Below are positions 30,692 to 40,073 of a stretch of DNA of 64,000 nt, piece after piece. Position 1 is the stretch's first letter; each line of letters starts with the position of its first letter. Origin of the DNA: Variovorax sp. OAS795 (lineage in GTDB: Bacteria; Pseudomonadota; Gammaproteobacteria; Burkholderiales; Burkholderiaceae_C); contig NZ_JBEPOH010000001.1 of NCBI RefSeq assembly GCF_040546685.1, forward strand, positions 4,464,001-4,528,000, read 5' to 3'. The notes under the pieces are model-generated. The model made no database searches, was not told the origin of the DNA, and saw nothing but the letters and a program-made list of their open reading frames with translations. Both the position numbers and the translations under genes were made by a program.

Positions 30692-31559
30692 AGGCCACCT
30701 CTTCCGGATTGCGCTGCAACGACGGCGCGCGGACGTCGATGGCTTCTTCGCGCGCATCGCGTTCGCGGCGGCGCACCAGCGCATCGATCTCGCGGCCCAG
30801 CGCAGTCTTGCGCGCTTCGCTTGGTGCGTCGAGCACCGCGAACTGCTCGACCAGCCGCCCCTTCTCCAGGATGGCAACGTTGCGGCACAGCACCTCCACC
30901 ACCGAGAGCTCGTGCGTCACGATCACGATCGTCACGCCGATCTTCTGGTTGATGTCGCGCAGCGTTTCGAGCAGCGCGCGCGTAGTCTCGGTGTCGAGCG
31001 CGGAAGTGGGCTCGTCGCACAGCAGCACCTGCGGCCGCGGCGCCAGCGCGCGCGCAATGGCCACGCGCTGCTTCTGCCCGCCCGACAGTTGCGCCGGGTA
31101 GGTGTCGATCTTCTCCGCCAGGCCCACGAGTGCCAGGCATTCGCGCACCCGCGCATCGATCTCGGCGCGCGAATGGCGGCCGTGGATCTTCAGCGGGAAC
31201 GCCACGTTGTCGAACACCGTGGCGTTCTGCAGCAGGTTGAACTGCTGGAAGATCATGCCGATGTGCTGGCGCGTGTCGCGCAGCTCGCGGCGCGAGAGCG
31301 TGGTGAGGTCGCGCCCGCCGACGAAGACCTTGCCCGCATCAGGCCGCTCCAGCAGGTTGATGAGGCGCAGCAGGGTCGACTTGCCGGCGCCGCTCTTGCC
31401 GATCAGGCCGAACACGTCGCCGTGATGGATATCGAGGGAGAGCGACTCGACAGCGTCGAACACCTCGCCGCTGGGCAGTGCGAAAGATTTCTGCACCGAT
31501 TGAAGACGGATCACGGGCTCGGCATTGCCGCGGGCCGCATCGGACGAAGGGTTGCTCAT
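30684..31559 (-). CDS. MetN-type ABC ATPase lacking the C-terminal sensor domain
   Basis: ABC ATPase of 291 residues. Walker A is GKSGAGKSTLLRLINLLERP, the signature LSGGQKQRVAIARAL, Walker B VLLCDEPTSALD, switch VTHELSV. Only about 60 residues follow the switch, so the C-terminal NIL domain that gives E. coli MetN methionine-dependent inhibition is missing. The chosen ATG (MSNPSSDAARG) is the likeliest; the frame is open further upstream. It is first of metN-metI-metQ. Confidence 0.9.
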   Translation of the reverse strand: MSNPSSDAARGNAEPVIRLQSVQKSFALPSGEVFDAVESLSLDIHHGDVFGLIGKSGAGKSTLLRLINLLERPDAGKVFVGGRDLTTLSRRELRDTRQHIGMIFQQFNLLQNATVFDNVAFPLKIHGRHSRAEIDARVRECLALVGLAEKIDTYPAQLSGGQKQRVAIARALAPRPQVLLCDEPTSALDTETTRALLETLRDINQKIGVTIVIVTHELSVVEVLCRNVAILEKGRLVEQFAVLDAPSEARKTALGREIDALVRRRERDAREEAIDVRAPSLQRNPEEVAYV

Positions 31560-31638
31560 GAAAAAGGCTGCGGGCCGGCATGGCGCCGACCGCGAAGGTT
31601 TGCAAAAGGGGCCGAGTATGAAAACAAGTGCGCCCCGA

Positions 31639-31737
31639 GGGAACGAACAAATCGGCTCATGCTTATTCGTTGAACGGCATAAGGCGGGCGGTGCGTGGCC
31701 GGCAGATGCCATATCGATATGCGCATTCGTTCGTTCC
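31639..31737. promoter_or_regulatory. inverted 9-mers between the two met-type transport units
   Basis: GGAACGAAC (31640-31648) and its exact reverse complement GTTCGTTCC (31729-31737) lie between the divergent metN and second metQ genes, 80 bases apart. A further CGTTgAACG palindrome sits near 31668. They may be operators for a shared regulator; no family can be named. Confidence 0.45.
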
Positions 31738-31799
31738 GGATCGGGCCCGGCGGTGCCACATTCGCGCCTTCCTTTTTCTTGTGATCGCACGGATTTTTT

Positions 31800-32621
31800 A
31801 TGCAGAACTTTCTTCGCCGCCGCAGCCTTCTTCTTGCCACCCTGGCCGCCGCGCTTTTCTCGGGCAGCGCCGCTTTCGCGCAGCAGGACAACAACAAGAA
31901 CACCGTCAAGGTCGGCATCTCGGTCGGCAGCGCCGAGCAGGTGTTCGACGTGGTGAAGAAGGTGGCCGAAAAAGACGGCCTGACCATCCAGCTGGTGGTG
32001 TTCAACGACTACCAGCTGCCCAACGCGGCGCTGGCCTCCGGCGACCTGGACGCCAACGCTTTCCAGCACCAGCCGTTCCTGGACAACCAGAACAAGGCGC
32101 GCGGCTTCGACATCGTGCCCGTGGGCTTGACCATCACCGCGCCGCTGGGCTTCTACTCGCGCAAGATCAAGTCCATCGACCAGCTGCCCGACGGCGCTTC
32201 GGTCGGCATCCAGAACGATCCGTCGAACGGCAACCGCGCGCTGCTGCTGTTGCAGTCCTCCGGCCTCATCACCCTGAAGCCCGAGGCCGTGAGGAACAAC
32301 ACCGCCACGCCGCTCGACGTGGTGAGCAACCCCAGGAAGCTCAAGCTCGTGCCGCTCGACGCCGCCCAACTGCCCCGCTCGCTCGACGACCTGGCCATTG
32401 CCGCCATCAACAACGACTACGCCGAGAAGGCCGGCCTCTCGCTGAACAAGGATGCCGTCATCAAGGAATCGGCCAAAAGCCCCTACGCCAACCTGATTGC
32501 CGTGCGCCGCGCCGACAAGGACAAGCCCTGGGCCAGGCGCCTGGTGGCGGCGTACCAGTCGCCGGAGGTGAAGAGCTTCATCGAGAACCAGTTCAAGGGG
32601 TCGCTGGTTCCGGCGTTCTGA
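31800..32621 (+). CDS. MetQ-type substrate-binding protein (copy 2)
   Basis: Second NlpA/MetQ family protein, 273 residues, clearly homologous to the copy at 29180: both share GDLDANAFQHQ / GSLDANFFQHQ and LVPLDAAQLPRSL / FIPLEAAQLPRSL. Signal peptide cleavage is likely after AFA (residue 27); no lipobox. It diverges from metN. It is either an alternative receptor for the same MetNI channel or the receptor of another importer. Confidence 0.92.
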   Translation: MQNFLRRRSLLLATLAAALFSGSAAFAQQDNNKNTVKVGISVGSAEQVFDVVKKVAEKDGLTIQLVVFNDYQLPNAALASGDLDANAFQHQPFLDNQNKARGFDIVPVGLTITAPLGFYSRKIKSIDQLPDGASVGIQNDPSNGNRALLLLQSSGLITLKPEAVRNNTATPLDVVSNPRKLKLVPLDAAQLPRSLDDLAIAAINNDYAEKAGLSLNKDAVIKESAKSPYANLIAVRRADKDKPWARRLVAAYQSPEVKSFIENQFKGSLVPAF

Positions 32622-32671
32622 ATGCGGCATGCATACCGGAAGTATAACTGCCACTACGCACCATTAAGTAT

Positions 32672-32700
32672 TTGATAAATAAGGCTTATTGCGATACTCT
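32672..32700 (+). promoter_or_regulatory. sigma-70-like promoter upstream of fic
   Basis: TTGATA (32672-32677), a 17-base spacer and TACTCT (32695-32700) lie in a conspicuously AT-rich stretch between 32640 and 32720, ahead of the Fic gene. Spacing is ideal and the boxes are near consensus. AAGGAG follows at 32701 but is 18 bases from the ATG. Confidence 0.55.
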
Positions 32701-32723
32701 AAGGAGAATTTCAACCGGAACTG

Positions 32724-33932
32724 ATGCCACTCTCCCCGAAGCCTTTGCTGGTCTACGACCAACCCCATCAGTTCGAACCGCTGCTGCCGACGCAAAAACT
32801 CGCCGAACTGGGCGAAACAACGCGCCGGATATTCGACAAGTCATCGCAACTGAAAGGCTCCGCGAGTCCGCAAGCCCGTGCGGCGCTGCGCGAGATCGTG
32901 CGATCGATGAACTCGTACTACTCGAACCGCATCGAGGGACAAAGCACGCATCCCATGAACATCGAACGGGCGCTCCGGCGCGACTTTTCGGACCAGCCGG
33001 ATGTCGCCAAGCATCAGCGTGTAGCGTTGGCGCATATCGAGGCAGAGCGGGAGCTCGAAGCGTCGGTGGACGCCGAAGCAGAAACGCTGAGCAGCGGCTT
33101 TCTCAAGAAGGCGCACGCAAGCCTCTACGGCCGGCTTCCCGAGGCGGACCGCCTGACCGACGACGGCCGGCTCATCGCTCCAGGGGCCCTGCGCACGCAC
33201 GACGTTTCAGTGGGCCGCCATCAGCCGCCGGCATGGCAGTCGATCCCGCGGTTCCTGAAAAGGATGGACGAGGTCTACGGCCGCCTCAAGGGCGTCGATG
33301 CGGTGATCTACACCGTGGCAGCCGCTCATCAGCGCATGGGCTGGACGCATCCGTTCGAAGACGGCAACGGGCGCGCGGTCCGGCTCCAGACCCATTGCGC
33401 ATTGCACTTGATCAGCGGCGGTCTCTGGTCTGCCAATCGCGGGCTCGCTCGCGATCGCGAGCGCTACTACCAGATGCTCGACAACGCAGACAGTCCGAGA
33501 CAGGGAGATCTCGACGGCCGCGGCAACCTGAGCGAAAAAATGCTCTGGGAATGGTGCCGGTATTTCCTGGGACTGTGCGAAGACCAGGTCGATTTCATGT
33601 CGTCCATGCTCGACCTGTCAAAGCTCAAGGACCGGATGCGTGCCTATCTGCTGGTCCGCGGCGCCACGAGCGGCATGAACGAATACCGCGAGGAAGCGCT
33701 GCTTCCACTGCATACCACTGCTGCCGTCGGGGCGGTTTCGCGCGGCGAGTTCATCCGGATGACCGGGCTGGAAGAGCGAACCGCACGAAAAGTGATCTCG
33801 CGCTTCATCAAGGATGGGCTCCTGAAAAGCGACAGCCACCGCTCGGAGGTGAGCATTGCTTTTCCGCTCGAGTCACTCGGCATTCTCTTTCCCAACCTGT
33901 ACCCTGAAGCGGGAACTGCGGTTCTGGAATGA
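32724..33932 (+). CDS. Fic family AMP-transferase with N-terminal inhibitory helix
   Basis: Protein of 402 residues that should transfer AMP (or another nucleotide moiety) to a protein. The catalytic motif HPFEDGNGRAVR (209-220) has every consensus residue. The N-terminal helix carries S67-N-R-I-E71-G72, the S/TxxxE(G/N) inhibitory motif of class II Fic proteins. A DUF4172-like N-terminus is absent; a winged helix (SRGEFIRMTGLEERTARKVI) lies near residue 345. No antitoxin gene is adjacent, in line with self-inhibition. Base composition is less GC-rich than flanking genes, hinting at transfer. Confidence 0.9.
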   Translation: MPLSPKPLLVYDQPHQFEPLLPTQKLAELGETTRRIFDKSSQLKGSASPQARAALREIVRSMNSYYSNRIEGQSTHPMNIERALRRDFSDQPDVAKHQRVALAHIEAERELEASVDAEAETLSSGFLKKAHASLYGRLPEADRLTDDGRLIAPGALRTHDVSVGRHQPPAWQSIPRFLKRMDEVYGRLKGVDAVIYTVAAAHQRMGWTHPFEDGNGRAVRLQTHCALHLISGGLWSANRGLARDRERYYQMLDNADSPRQGDLDGRGNLSEKMLWEWCRYFLGLCEDQVDFMSSMLDLSKLKDRMRAYLLVRGATSGMNEYREEALLPLHTTAAVGAVSRGEFIRMTGLEERTARKVISRFIKDGLLKSDSHRSEVSIAFPLESLGILFPNLYPEAGTAVLE

Positions 33933-33965
33933 GCCGCGCCATTTCGGGAACCGCCCCCATCCCAG

Positions 33966-33986
33966 CCTTCCCCCAGAGGGGGAAGG
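33966..33986. repeat. perfect 9-bp hairpin between fic and prfB
   Basis: CCTTCCCCC (33966-33974), AGA, GGGGGAAGG (33978-33986). It lacks a T-run on either side, so it is not a simple intrinsic terminator. Similar short C/G-rich hairpins are dispersed in Comamonadaceae genomes, so it may be a REP-like element. Copy number cannot be counted from this window. Confidence 0.6.
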
Positions 33987-34067
33987 AGCAATACAGGGGT
34001 GTTCCAAGGCGGGTCATCGGTCCATGAGAAAATGTCCGGTTTCCCCCGAACACAGTCAGGACACCCC

Positions 34068-35172
34068 ATGGACGCAGAACAAATCAACCAAATCGGCGCA
34101 ACCCTCGCGGACCTGAGCGCCCGGACGGCCGATTTACGGAGGTATCTTTGACTACGATGCCAAATCCGAACGCCTGAGGACGGTCAACGCATCGCTTGAA
34201 GATCCCAACGTCTGGAACGACCCTAAGAAGGCCCAGGAGCTGGGCCGCGAGAAGAAATCGCTCGACGACGTGGTCGTGACGCTCGACCGGCTCACCAGCG
34301 GCCTGTCGGACAACACCGAGCTGTACGAGATGTCGAAGGAAGACGGCGACATGGACGGCTTGCAGTCCATTGCCGATGACGCCGCGGCGCTCGAAGCCGA
34401 CATCAAGCAGCTCGAATTCCGCCGGATGTTCAACAACCCGGCCGACCCGCTCAACGCCTTTGTCGACATCCAGGCCGGCGCGGGCGGCACCGAGGCCTGC
34501 GACTGGGCCAGCATGCTGCTGCGCCAGTACCTGAAGTACGCCGAGCGCAAGGGCTTCAAGACGCAGATCGAGGACGAAACCCCGGGCGACACCGCGGGCA
34601 TCAAGGGCGCGACCATCAAGGTCGAAGGCGACTATGCCTTCGGCCTCCTGCGCACCGAGACCGGCGTGCACCGCCTGGTGCGCAAGTCGCCGTTCGACTC
34701 GTCGGGCGGGCGGCACACCAGCTTTGCCTCGATCTTCGTCTACCCCGAAATCGACGACTCCATCGAGATCGAGATCAACCCTTCGGACGTGCGCACCGAC
34801 ACCTTCCGCGCATCGGGCGCGGGCGGCCAGCACATCAACAAGACCGACTCGGCCGTGCGCCTGACGCACATTCCGACAGGCATCGTGGTGCAATGCCAGG
34901 ACGGCCGCAGCCAGCACAGCAACCGCGACGTGGCGTGGAAGCGCCTGCGCTCGCGCCTGTACGACCACGAGATGCGCAAGCGCCAGGAAGAGCAGCAGAA
35001 GCTCGAGGACAGCAAGACCGACGTGGGCTGGGGCCACCAGATCCGCAGCTACGTGCTGGACAACAGCCGCATCAAGGACCTGCGCACCAACGTCGAAGTG
35101 TCGGCCACGCAGAAGGTGCTCGACGGCGACCTGGACGTGTTCATCGAAGCCTCGCTGAAGCAGGGCGTCTGA
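34068..35172 (+). CDS. prfB: peptide chain release factor 2 (programmed +1 frameshift)
   Basis: RF2 reads UGA and UAA stops. The first 27 codons ([20 protein letters not shown]...) end at an in-frame TGA (34149-34151); skipping T34149 continues as [14 protein letters not shown] for 340 more residues, total 367. The GGQ peptidyl-hydrolysis motif is in [16 protein letters not shown]. The gene is intact, not a pseudogene: the slip site is the standard RF2 autoregulation signal. The HAD gene follows after 3 bases. Confidence 0.96.
34136..34152 (+). promoter_or_regulatory. RF2 programmed frameshift signal
   Basis: A Shine-Dalgarno-like GGAGG lies just upstream of the slip site CTT TGA C (34146-34152). 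When RF2 is scarce the ribosome pauses at the UGA and slips +1 from CUU to UUU, giving full-length RF2. This is the same layout as the E. coli signal. Confidence 0.93.
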
Positions 35173-35175
35173 TCG

Positions 35176-35865
35176 ATGAGCCTCATGCACGACAAGGTGG
35201 AAGCCCTGATCTTCGACATGGACGGCACCATGATCGACTCCATGCCCTGGCATGCGCGCTCATGGGTGGAGTTTGTGGCGCGCCACGGGCTCACGCTGGA
35301 CGTGACCGACATCCTCGCGCGCACCACGGGCCGCACCGGCGCCGAGTGCATGCGCGAGCTGTTCGAGCGCGATCTTTCAGACGCCGAATGCCAGGCGCTG
35401 GTGCACGAGAAAGAAGAAATCTACCGTGCCATGTTCAGCGACAACTTCACCGAGGTGGCCGGCTTCACGGCCTTTGCCAAGGCCGCCGTGGCGCGCGGCC
35501 TGAAGGTGGCCGTGGGCACGGCGGGCGACCGGCACAACATCGAGTTTGCGATGTCGCGCCTGAAGATGGACCCGCTGCCCTTGGCCATTGTGGGTGGCGA
35601 CGAAGGCTTTGCCGGCAAGCCCACGCCCGAGATTTTTTTGGAGGCCGCGCGCCGCATCGGCGTGGCGCCTGCGCGCTGCATCGTGTTTGAAGATGCGCCC
35701 TTCGGCATCGAGGCCGCACGCCGCGGCGGCATGCGTGCCGTGGCCGTGTGCAGCACCCATACCGCCGCCGAGCTTGGCGGCCCCCATGTGATTGCCGCGG
35801 TTCGCGACTACGACGAACTCGCCCATTCCAACTTTCTGGAGACACTCGATGCTGCTGCAGCGTGA
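35176..35865 (+). CDS. HAD superfamily sugar-phosphatase-like hydrolase
   Basis: HAD hydrolase of 229 residues. The nucleophile motif is FDMDGTMIDSMPWH, motif II is VAVGTAG, and the motif III/IV region is GKPTPEIFLEAA plus VFEDAPFGIEAA. The cap is the small alpha type used on sugar phosphates (beta-phosphoglucomutase-like). It starts 3 bases after prfB and overlaps pepN by 17 bases, so the three form one operon. Substrate is not known. Confidence 0.9.
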   Translation: MSLMHDKVEALIFDMDGTMIDSMPWHARSWVEFVARHGLTLDVTDILARTTGRTGAECMRELFERDLSDAECQALVHEKEEIYRAMFSDNFTEVAGFTAFAKAAVARGLKVAVGTAGDRHNIEFAMSRLKMDPLPLAIVGGDEGFAGKPTPEIFLEAARRIGVAPARCIVFEDAPFGIEAARRGGMRAVAVCSTHTAAELGGPHVIAAVRDYDELAHSNFLETLDAAAA

Positions 35866-38557
35866 CGCACAAGGGCAACCGATTGCCATTCGCCGCGAAG
35901 ACTATGCCCCTCCGGCATTCTGGATCGACACCGTCGACCTGACCTTCGACCTGGACCCCGCCAAGACCCGCGTGCTCAACCGCATGCAACTGCGCCGCAA
36001 CCCCGACGCGCCGGCCCAGCCGCTGCGCCTGGACGGCGACGAGCTGAACCTGGCGCGCGTGCTGGTCAACGGCCAGGGCGCATCGTTCCGCATGGAAGGC
36101 GAGCAGCTGGTGCTGGACGGCCTGCCGTCCGCTGAAGAAGGGGCCTTCGAGCTCGAGATCTTCACCACCTGCTGCCCCATCAAGAACACCAAGCTGATGG
36201 GCCTGTTCGTGAGCGAAGACACCTTCTTCACGCAGTGCGAGGCCGAAGGCTTCCGCCGCATCACGTACTTCCTGGACCGCCCGGACGTGATGGCGATGTA
36301 CACCGTGACCTTGCGCGCGAGCAAGGCCGCGTATCCGGTGCTGCTGTCGAACGGCAACCTGGTCGAGCAGGGCGAGCTGCCCGAAGGCCGCCACTTTGCC
36401 AAGTGGGTCGACCCCTTCAGGAAGCCCTGCTACCTGTTCGCGCTGGTGGCCGGCAAGCTGGTGGCGCGCGAGCAGCGCATTACCGCGCGCAATGGCAAGG
36501 AGCACTTGCTGCAGGTGTACGTGCGCGCCGGCGACCTCGACAAGACCGAGCATGCGATGAACTCGCTGGTCAACTCCGTGCTGTGGGACGAAGTGCGCTT
36601 TGGCCTGCCGCTGGACCTGGACCGCTTCATGATTGTTGCGACCAGCGACTTCAACATGGGCGCCATGGAGAACAAGGGCCTGAACATCTTCAACACGAAG
36701 TACGTTCTGGCCAACCAGGCCACCGCCACCGACGCCGACTACAGCAACATCGAGAGCGTGGTCGGCCACGAGTACTTTCACAACTGGAGCGGGGACCGCG
36801 TGACCTGCCGCGACTGGTTCCAGCTCTCGCTGAAGGAAGGCCTCACCGTCTTCCGCGACCAGGAGTTCAGCCAGGACCTGTGCGCCGATGCTTCGGCGCG
36901 CGCCGTGAAGCGCATCGAGGACGTGCGCGTGCTGCGCACCGCCCAGTTCCCTGAAGACGCCGGCCCCATGGCCCACCCGGTGCGGCCCGACAGCTACATC
37001 GAGATCAGCAATTTCTACACCGTCACCATCTATGAAAAGGGTGCCGAGGTGGTGCGCATGATGCAGACGCTGGTCGGGCGCAAGGGCTTCGAGAAGGGCA
37101 TGACGCTCTACTTCGAACGCCACGACGGCCAGGCCGTGACCTGCGACGATTTTGCGCAGGCCATTGCCGACGCCAACCCCGATTCGGAACTGGCCCGCCT
37201 GCTGCCGCAGTTCAAGCGCTGGTACAGCCAGGCCGGCACGCCGCGCCTGGCCGCCCACGGCGTGTACGACGCGCAGAACCGCAGCTACACGCTCAGCGTG
37301 GTGCAAAGCTGCCCGCCCACCCCCGGCCAGCCGGGCAAGGAACCCTTCGTCATCCCCCTGAACATCGGCCTGCTCGATGCCAGCGGGCGCGAGCTGCCGA
37401 TGCAGATCGAAGGCGAAGAGCACATCACGCACGGCACGCGCACGCTGGTGCTTTCGCGCGCCGGCGAGCAGATCACCTTCGTGGGCCTGGAAGCCGAGCC
37501 CGTGCCGTCGATCTTGCGCGGCTTCAGCGCGCCGGTGATCCTGGACTTTGCCTACAGCGACGCCCAGCTGCTCACCCTCCTGGCCAACGACCCCGATCCG
37601 TTCAACCGCTGGGAAGCCGGCCAGCGCCTGGGCCTGCGTGCTGCGGTGCAAGGCATTGCCGCGCAGGCGACCGACACCACCCCGGTGCTGAACGACGCCT
37701 ACATCGACGCCATGCGCAGCGTGCTGCGCAACCCGAGGCTCGATGCTGCGTTCAAAGAGCTGGTGCTCACGCTGCCTTCTGAAACCTACATTGCCGAGCA
37801 GCTCGACGTGGTCGATCCGCAGCGCGTGCACCTGGTGCGCGAAGCCATGCGCGCGCAGCTGGCCGCCGCCCTCTTCCAGGACTGGCAGCAGGTCTACGAA
37901 GAGAACCACGACACCGGCGCCTACACGCCCGACCCGACCTCGTCGGGCCGCCGCGCGCTGGCCGGCATGGCGCTCAACTTTCTGTGCCTGGCGGCGCGCG
38001 CTTCGGGCGACACCGTGTGGCCCGGCAAGACGCTGCAGCGCTTCAAGGACGCCGGCAACATGACCGACCGCTTCAACGCGCTCAACGCGCTGGTGTCGTC
38101 GGGCCACACGCTGGCCGCGCAGGCGCTCGCACGCTTCCACGCCCTCTTCAAGAATGAGGCGCTGGTCATCGACAAGTGGTTCTCGCTGCAGGCCGGCGCG
38201 CCCGACCGCGGCGGCGACGTCTTGCCGCTGGTCAAGCAGCTGATGAAGCACCCGGACTTCTCCATCAAGAACCCGAACCGCGCCCGCAGCGTGATCTTCA
38301 GCTATTGCAGCGCCAACCCCGGCGCATTCCACCGCCCGGACGCGGCCGGCTACGTGTTCTGGAGCGAGCGCGTCATCGAGCTGGACGCCATCAACCCCCA
38401 GGTGGCCGCCCGCCTCGCCCGCTCGCTCGACCGCTGGAGCAAGCTGGCCGAGCCCTACCGCAGCGCCGCGCGCGAAGCCATTGCCCGCGTGGCCGCCAAG
38501 CCCGACCTGAGCAAGGACACGCATGAAGTCGTGACCCGCGCCCTGGCCGGAAACTAA
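35849..38557 (+). CDS. pepN: aminopeptidase N
   Basis: Zinc M1 aminopeptidase of 902 residues. The zinc site is H307-E308-x-x-H311 with E330, seen in [12 protein letters not shown] and LSLKEG; the substrate motif [11 protein letters not shown] lies upstream. Length and the C-terminal helical domain match E. coli PepN. The ATG at [10 protein letters not shown] lies inside the end of the HAD gene; a longer start is possible but non-conserved. fbp follows after 20 bases. Confidence 0.95.
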   Translation: MLLQRDAQGQPIAIRREDYAPPAFWIDTVDLTFDLDPAKTRVLNRMQLRRNPDAPAQPLRLDGDELNLARVLVNGQGASFRMEGEQLVLDGLPSAEEGAFELEIFTTCCPIKNTKLMGLFVSEDTFFTQCEAEGFRRITYFLDRPDVMAMYTVTLRASKAAYPVLLSNGNLVEQGELPEGRHFAKWVDPFRKPCYLFALVAGKLVAREQRITARNGKEHLLQVYVRAGDLDKTEHAMNSLVNSVLWDEVRFGLPLDLDRFMIVATSDFNMGAMENKGLNIFNTKYVLANQATATDADYSNIESVVGHEYFHNWSGDRVTCRDWFQLSLKEGLTVFRDQEFSQDLCADASARAVKRIEDVRVLRTAQFPEDAGPMAHPVRPDSYIEISNFYTVTIYEKGAEVVRMMQTLVGRKGFEKGMTLYFERHDGQAVTCDDFAQAIADANPDSELARLLPQFKRWYSQAGTPRLAAHGVYDAQNRSYTLSVVQSCPPTPGQPGKEPFVIPLNIGLLDASGRELPMQIEGEEHITHGTRTLVLSRAGEQITFVGLEAEPVPSILRGFSAPVILDFAYSDAQLLTLLANDPDPFNRWEAGQRLGLRAAVQGIAAQATDTTPVLNDAYIDAMRSVLRNPRLDAAFKELVLTLPSETYIAEQLDVVDPQRVHLVREAMRAQLAAALFQDWQQVYEENHDTGAYTPDPTSSGRRALAGMALNFLCLAARASGDTVWPGKTLQRFKDAGNMTDRFNALNALVSSGHTLAAQALARFHALFKNEALVIDKWFSLQAGAPDRGGDVLPLVKQLMKHPDFSIKNPNRARSVIFSYCSANPGAFHRPDAAGYVFWSERVIELDAINPQVAARLARSLDRWSKLAEPYRSAAREAIARVAAKPDLSKDTHEVVTRALAGN

Positions 38558-38577
38558 CCAAGGAACCTACCAAGCAC

Positions 38578-39594
38578 ATGGCTCAACAACAGAAGATCTC
38601 CCTCACCCGCTACCTCGTTGAACAGCAGCGCGCCGACGGCCTCATTCCGGGCCAGCTGCGCCTCTTGCTCGAAGTGGTCGCCCGCGCCTGCAAGAGCATC
38701 AGCCAGGCCGTCAACAAGGGCGCGCTGGGCGGCGTGCTCGGCACCGCCGAAAGCGAGAACGTGCAGGGCGAAATCCAGAAGAAGCTGGACATCATCGCCA
38801 ACGAAGTGCTGATCGAGGCCAACGAATGGGGCGGCCACCTGGCGGCCATGGCCAGCGAAGAGATGGACAGCATCTACGTGGTGCCCAACCGCTACCCGCA
38901 GGGCGAATACCTGCTCATGTTCGACCCGCTCGACGGCAGCAGCAACATCGACGTGAACGTGAGCATCGGCACCATCTTCAGCGTGCTGAAGAAGCCCGAC
39001 GACACCCCCGGCGTGCAGGAAGCCGACTTTCTGCAGCCCGGCACCCAGCAGGTGGCCGCCGGCTACTGCATCTACGGCCCGCAGACCACCCTGGTGCTCA
39101 CCGTGGGCAACGGCGTGGCCATGTTCACCCTCGACCGCGAGCAAGGCAGCTTTGTGCTCACGCAGGAAGACATCCAGATTCCGGCCGACACCAAGGAATT
39201 TGCCATCAACATGAGCAACATGCGCCACTGGGACGAGCCCATGAAGCGCTACATCGAAGAGTGCCTGGCCGGCAAGGAAGGCCCGCGCGGCAAGGACTTC
39301 AACATGCGCTGGATCGCCAGCATGGTGGCCGACGTGCACCGCATCCTCATGCGCGGCGGCGTCTTCATGTACCCGTGGGACAAGCGCGAGCCCGAAAAGG
39401 CCGGCAAGCTGCGCCTCATGTACGAGGCCAACCCCATGAGCTGGCTCGTCGAACAGGCCGGCGGCGCCGCCACCAACGGCAAGCAGCGCATCCTCGACCT
39501 CAAGCCCACCAAGCTGCACGAGCGTGTGAGCGTGATGTTGGGTTCGCGTAACGAAGTCGAGCGTTTGACCAGGTACCACGCCGAGAAGGCCTGA
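38578..39594 (+). CDS. fbp: fructose-1,6-bisphosphatase class I
   Basis: Gluconeogenic phosphatase of 338 residues. Metal and phosphate sites are in [20 protein letters not shown] near residue 120 and the C-terminal motif [15 protein letters not shown] near residue 282. The start [18 protein letters not shown] follows an AAGGAA site. It ends 25 bases before tRNA-Thr, where the chromosomal backbone meets the island. Confidence 0.96.
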   Translation: MAQQQKISLTRYLVEQQRADGLIPGQLRLLLEVVARACKSISQAVNKGALGGVLGTAESENVQGEIQKKLDIIANEVLIEANEWGGHLAAMASEEMDSIYVVPNRYPQGEYLLMFDPLDGSSNIDVNVSIGTIFSVLKKPDDTPGVQEADFLQPGTQQVAAGYCIYGPQTTLVLTVGNGVAMFTLDREQGSFVLTQEDIQIPADTKEFAINMSNMRHWDEPMKRYIEECLAGKEGPRGKDFNMRWIASMVADVHRILMRGGVFMYPWDKREPEKAGKLRLMYEANPMSWLVEQAGGAATNGKQRILDLKPTKLHERVSVMLGSRNEVERLTRYHAEKA

Positions 39595-39601
39595 AGCTCT
39601 T

Positions 39602-39609
39602 GCTATAAT
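39602..39609 (+). promoter_or_regulatory. tRNA-Thr promoter (-10)
   Basis: A perfect TATAAT at 39604-39609 preceded by TGC (extended -10) lies 10 bases before the tRNA. The -35 region falls in the end of fbp and is weak. Confidence 0.65.
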
Positions 39610-39619
39610 CGCAGGCTTA

Positions 39620-39695
39620 GCCGGTGTAGCTCAGTCGGTAGAGCAGCTCATTCGTAATGAGAAGGTCGGGTGTTCGATTCATCTCTCCGGCACCA
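39620..39695 (+). tRNA. tRNA-Thr (CGT)
   Basis: 76 bases with encoded CCA, beginning GCCGGTGTAGCTCAGTCGG; the anticodon loop TTCGTAA gives CGT. It marks the left edge of the low-GC accessory island, and tRNA genes are common insertion points for such islands. Confidence 0.96.
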
Positions 39696-39702
39696 AAAAG
39701 TT

Positions 39703-39734
39703 AAAAAGCCCCGCTATCACTGGCGGGGCTTTTT
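39703..39734 (+). terminator. intrinsic terminator after tRNA-Thr
   Basis: GCCCCGC (39708-39714) pairs with GCGGGGC (39723-39729), flanked by AAAAA and TTTTT, so it can act in both directions. Confidence 0.9.
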
Positions 39735-40073
39735 CGTTTGCGTCCTCGCACTCGGCGACCACTGTTGTTGCTCCGAAAGCCTTGTAGCCCCCGCTTATTA
39801 GGGCACGCAGTTCGGGAAGTTCTTCGCATCCTTTATCCGGAGCTTTCGTGAACTTCCGTTGGCACTCTTGAGCTCCCCCCTTTTTTTGCACTTGTCCTAG
39901 GGACGTCCCTAAGAGGTAAGCTACGTTACGCCACATTCTGAAAGTGAATGTAAGATGTTGTTTCCGACCGTTGCGCACATCTGCCCGGAAGTTTCAGAAC
40001 TGGGATCCCCGGAATCAGCCTCATTGGCGCGCGAACAGAAGACGTTTCGAATATTCAGTGGAGCTTGGAGAAG
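39735..40073. other. island left-end intergenic region with palindromes
   Basis: 339 bases with no convincing gene. It holds a perfect 14-base palindrome TAGGGACGTCCCTA (39898-39911), and ACATTC/GAATGT arms around 7 bases (39933-39951), both about 120-175 bases before the ATPase gene. It is the likely control region of the plus-strand defence operon. A minus-strand open frame over 39679-39978 overlaps the tRNA and terminator and is not accepted. Confidence 0.6.

Noticed and set aside
31560..31799. A methionine- or SAM-responsive riboswitch upstream of metN or metQ
   Set aside because: No conserved SAM riboswitch core or terminator is visible; only the inverted 9-mers stand out.
34149..34151. 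In-frame TGA in prfB suggesting a pseudogene
   Set aside because: It is part of the standard RF2 programmed frameshift signal and the rest of the gene is intact.
35465..38524. 1019-residue minus-strand open frame opposite pepN
   Set aside because: Antisense shadow of a well-conserved gene; sequence is low-complexity and histidine/glutamine-rich.
39679..39978. Minus-strand open frame of 99 residues
   Set aside because: It overlaps the 3' end of tRNA-Thr and the whole terminator, has no recognisable domain and no good ribosome site.
40065..40073. TTG start for the GHKL ATPase
   Set aside because: The ATG nine bases later fits better; the TTG has a ribosome site only one base away.
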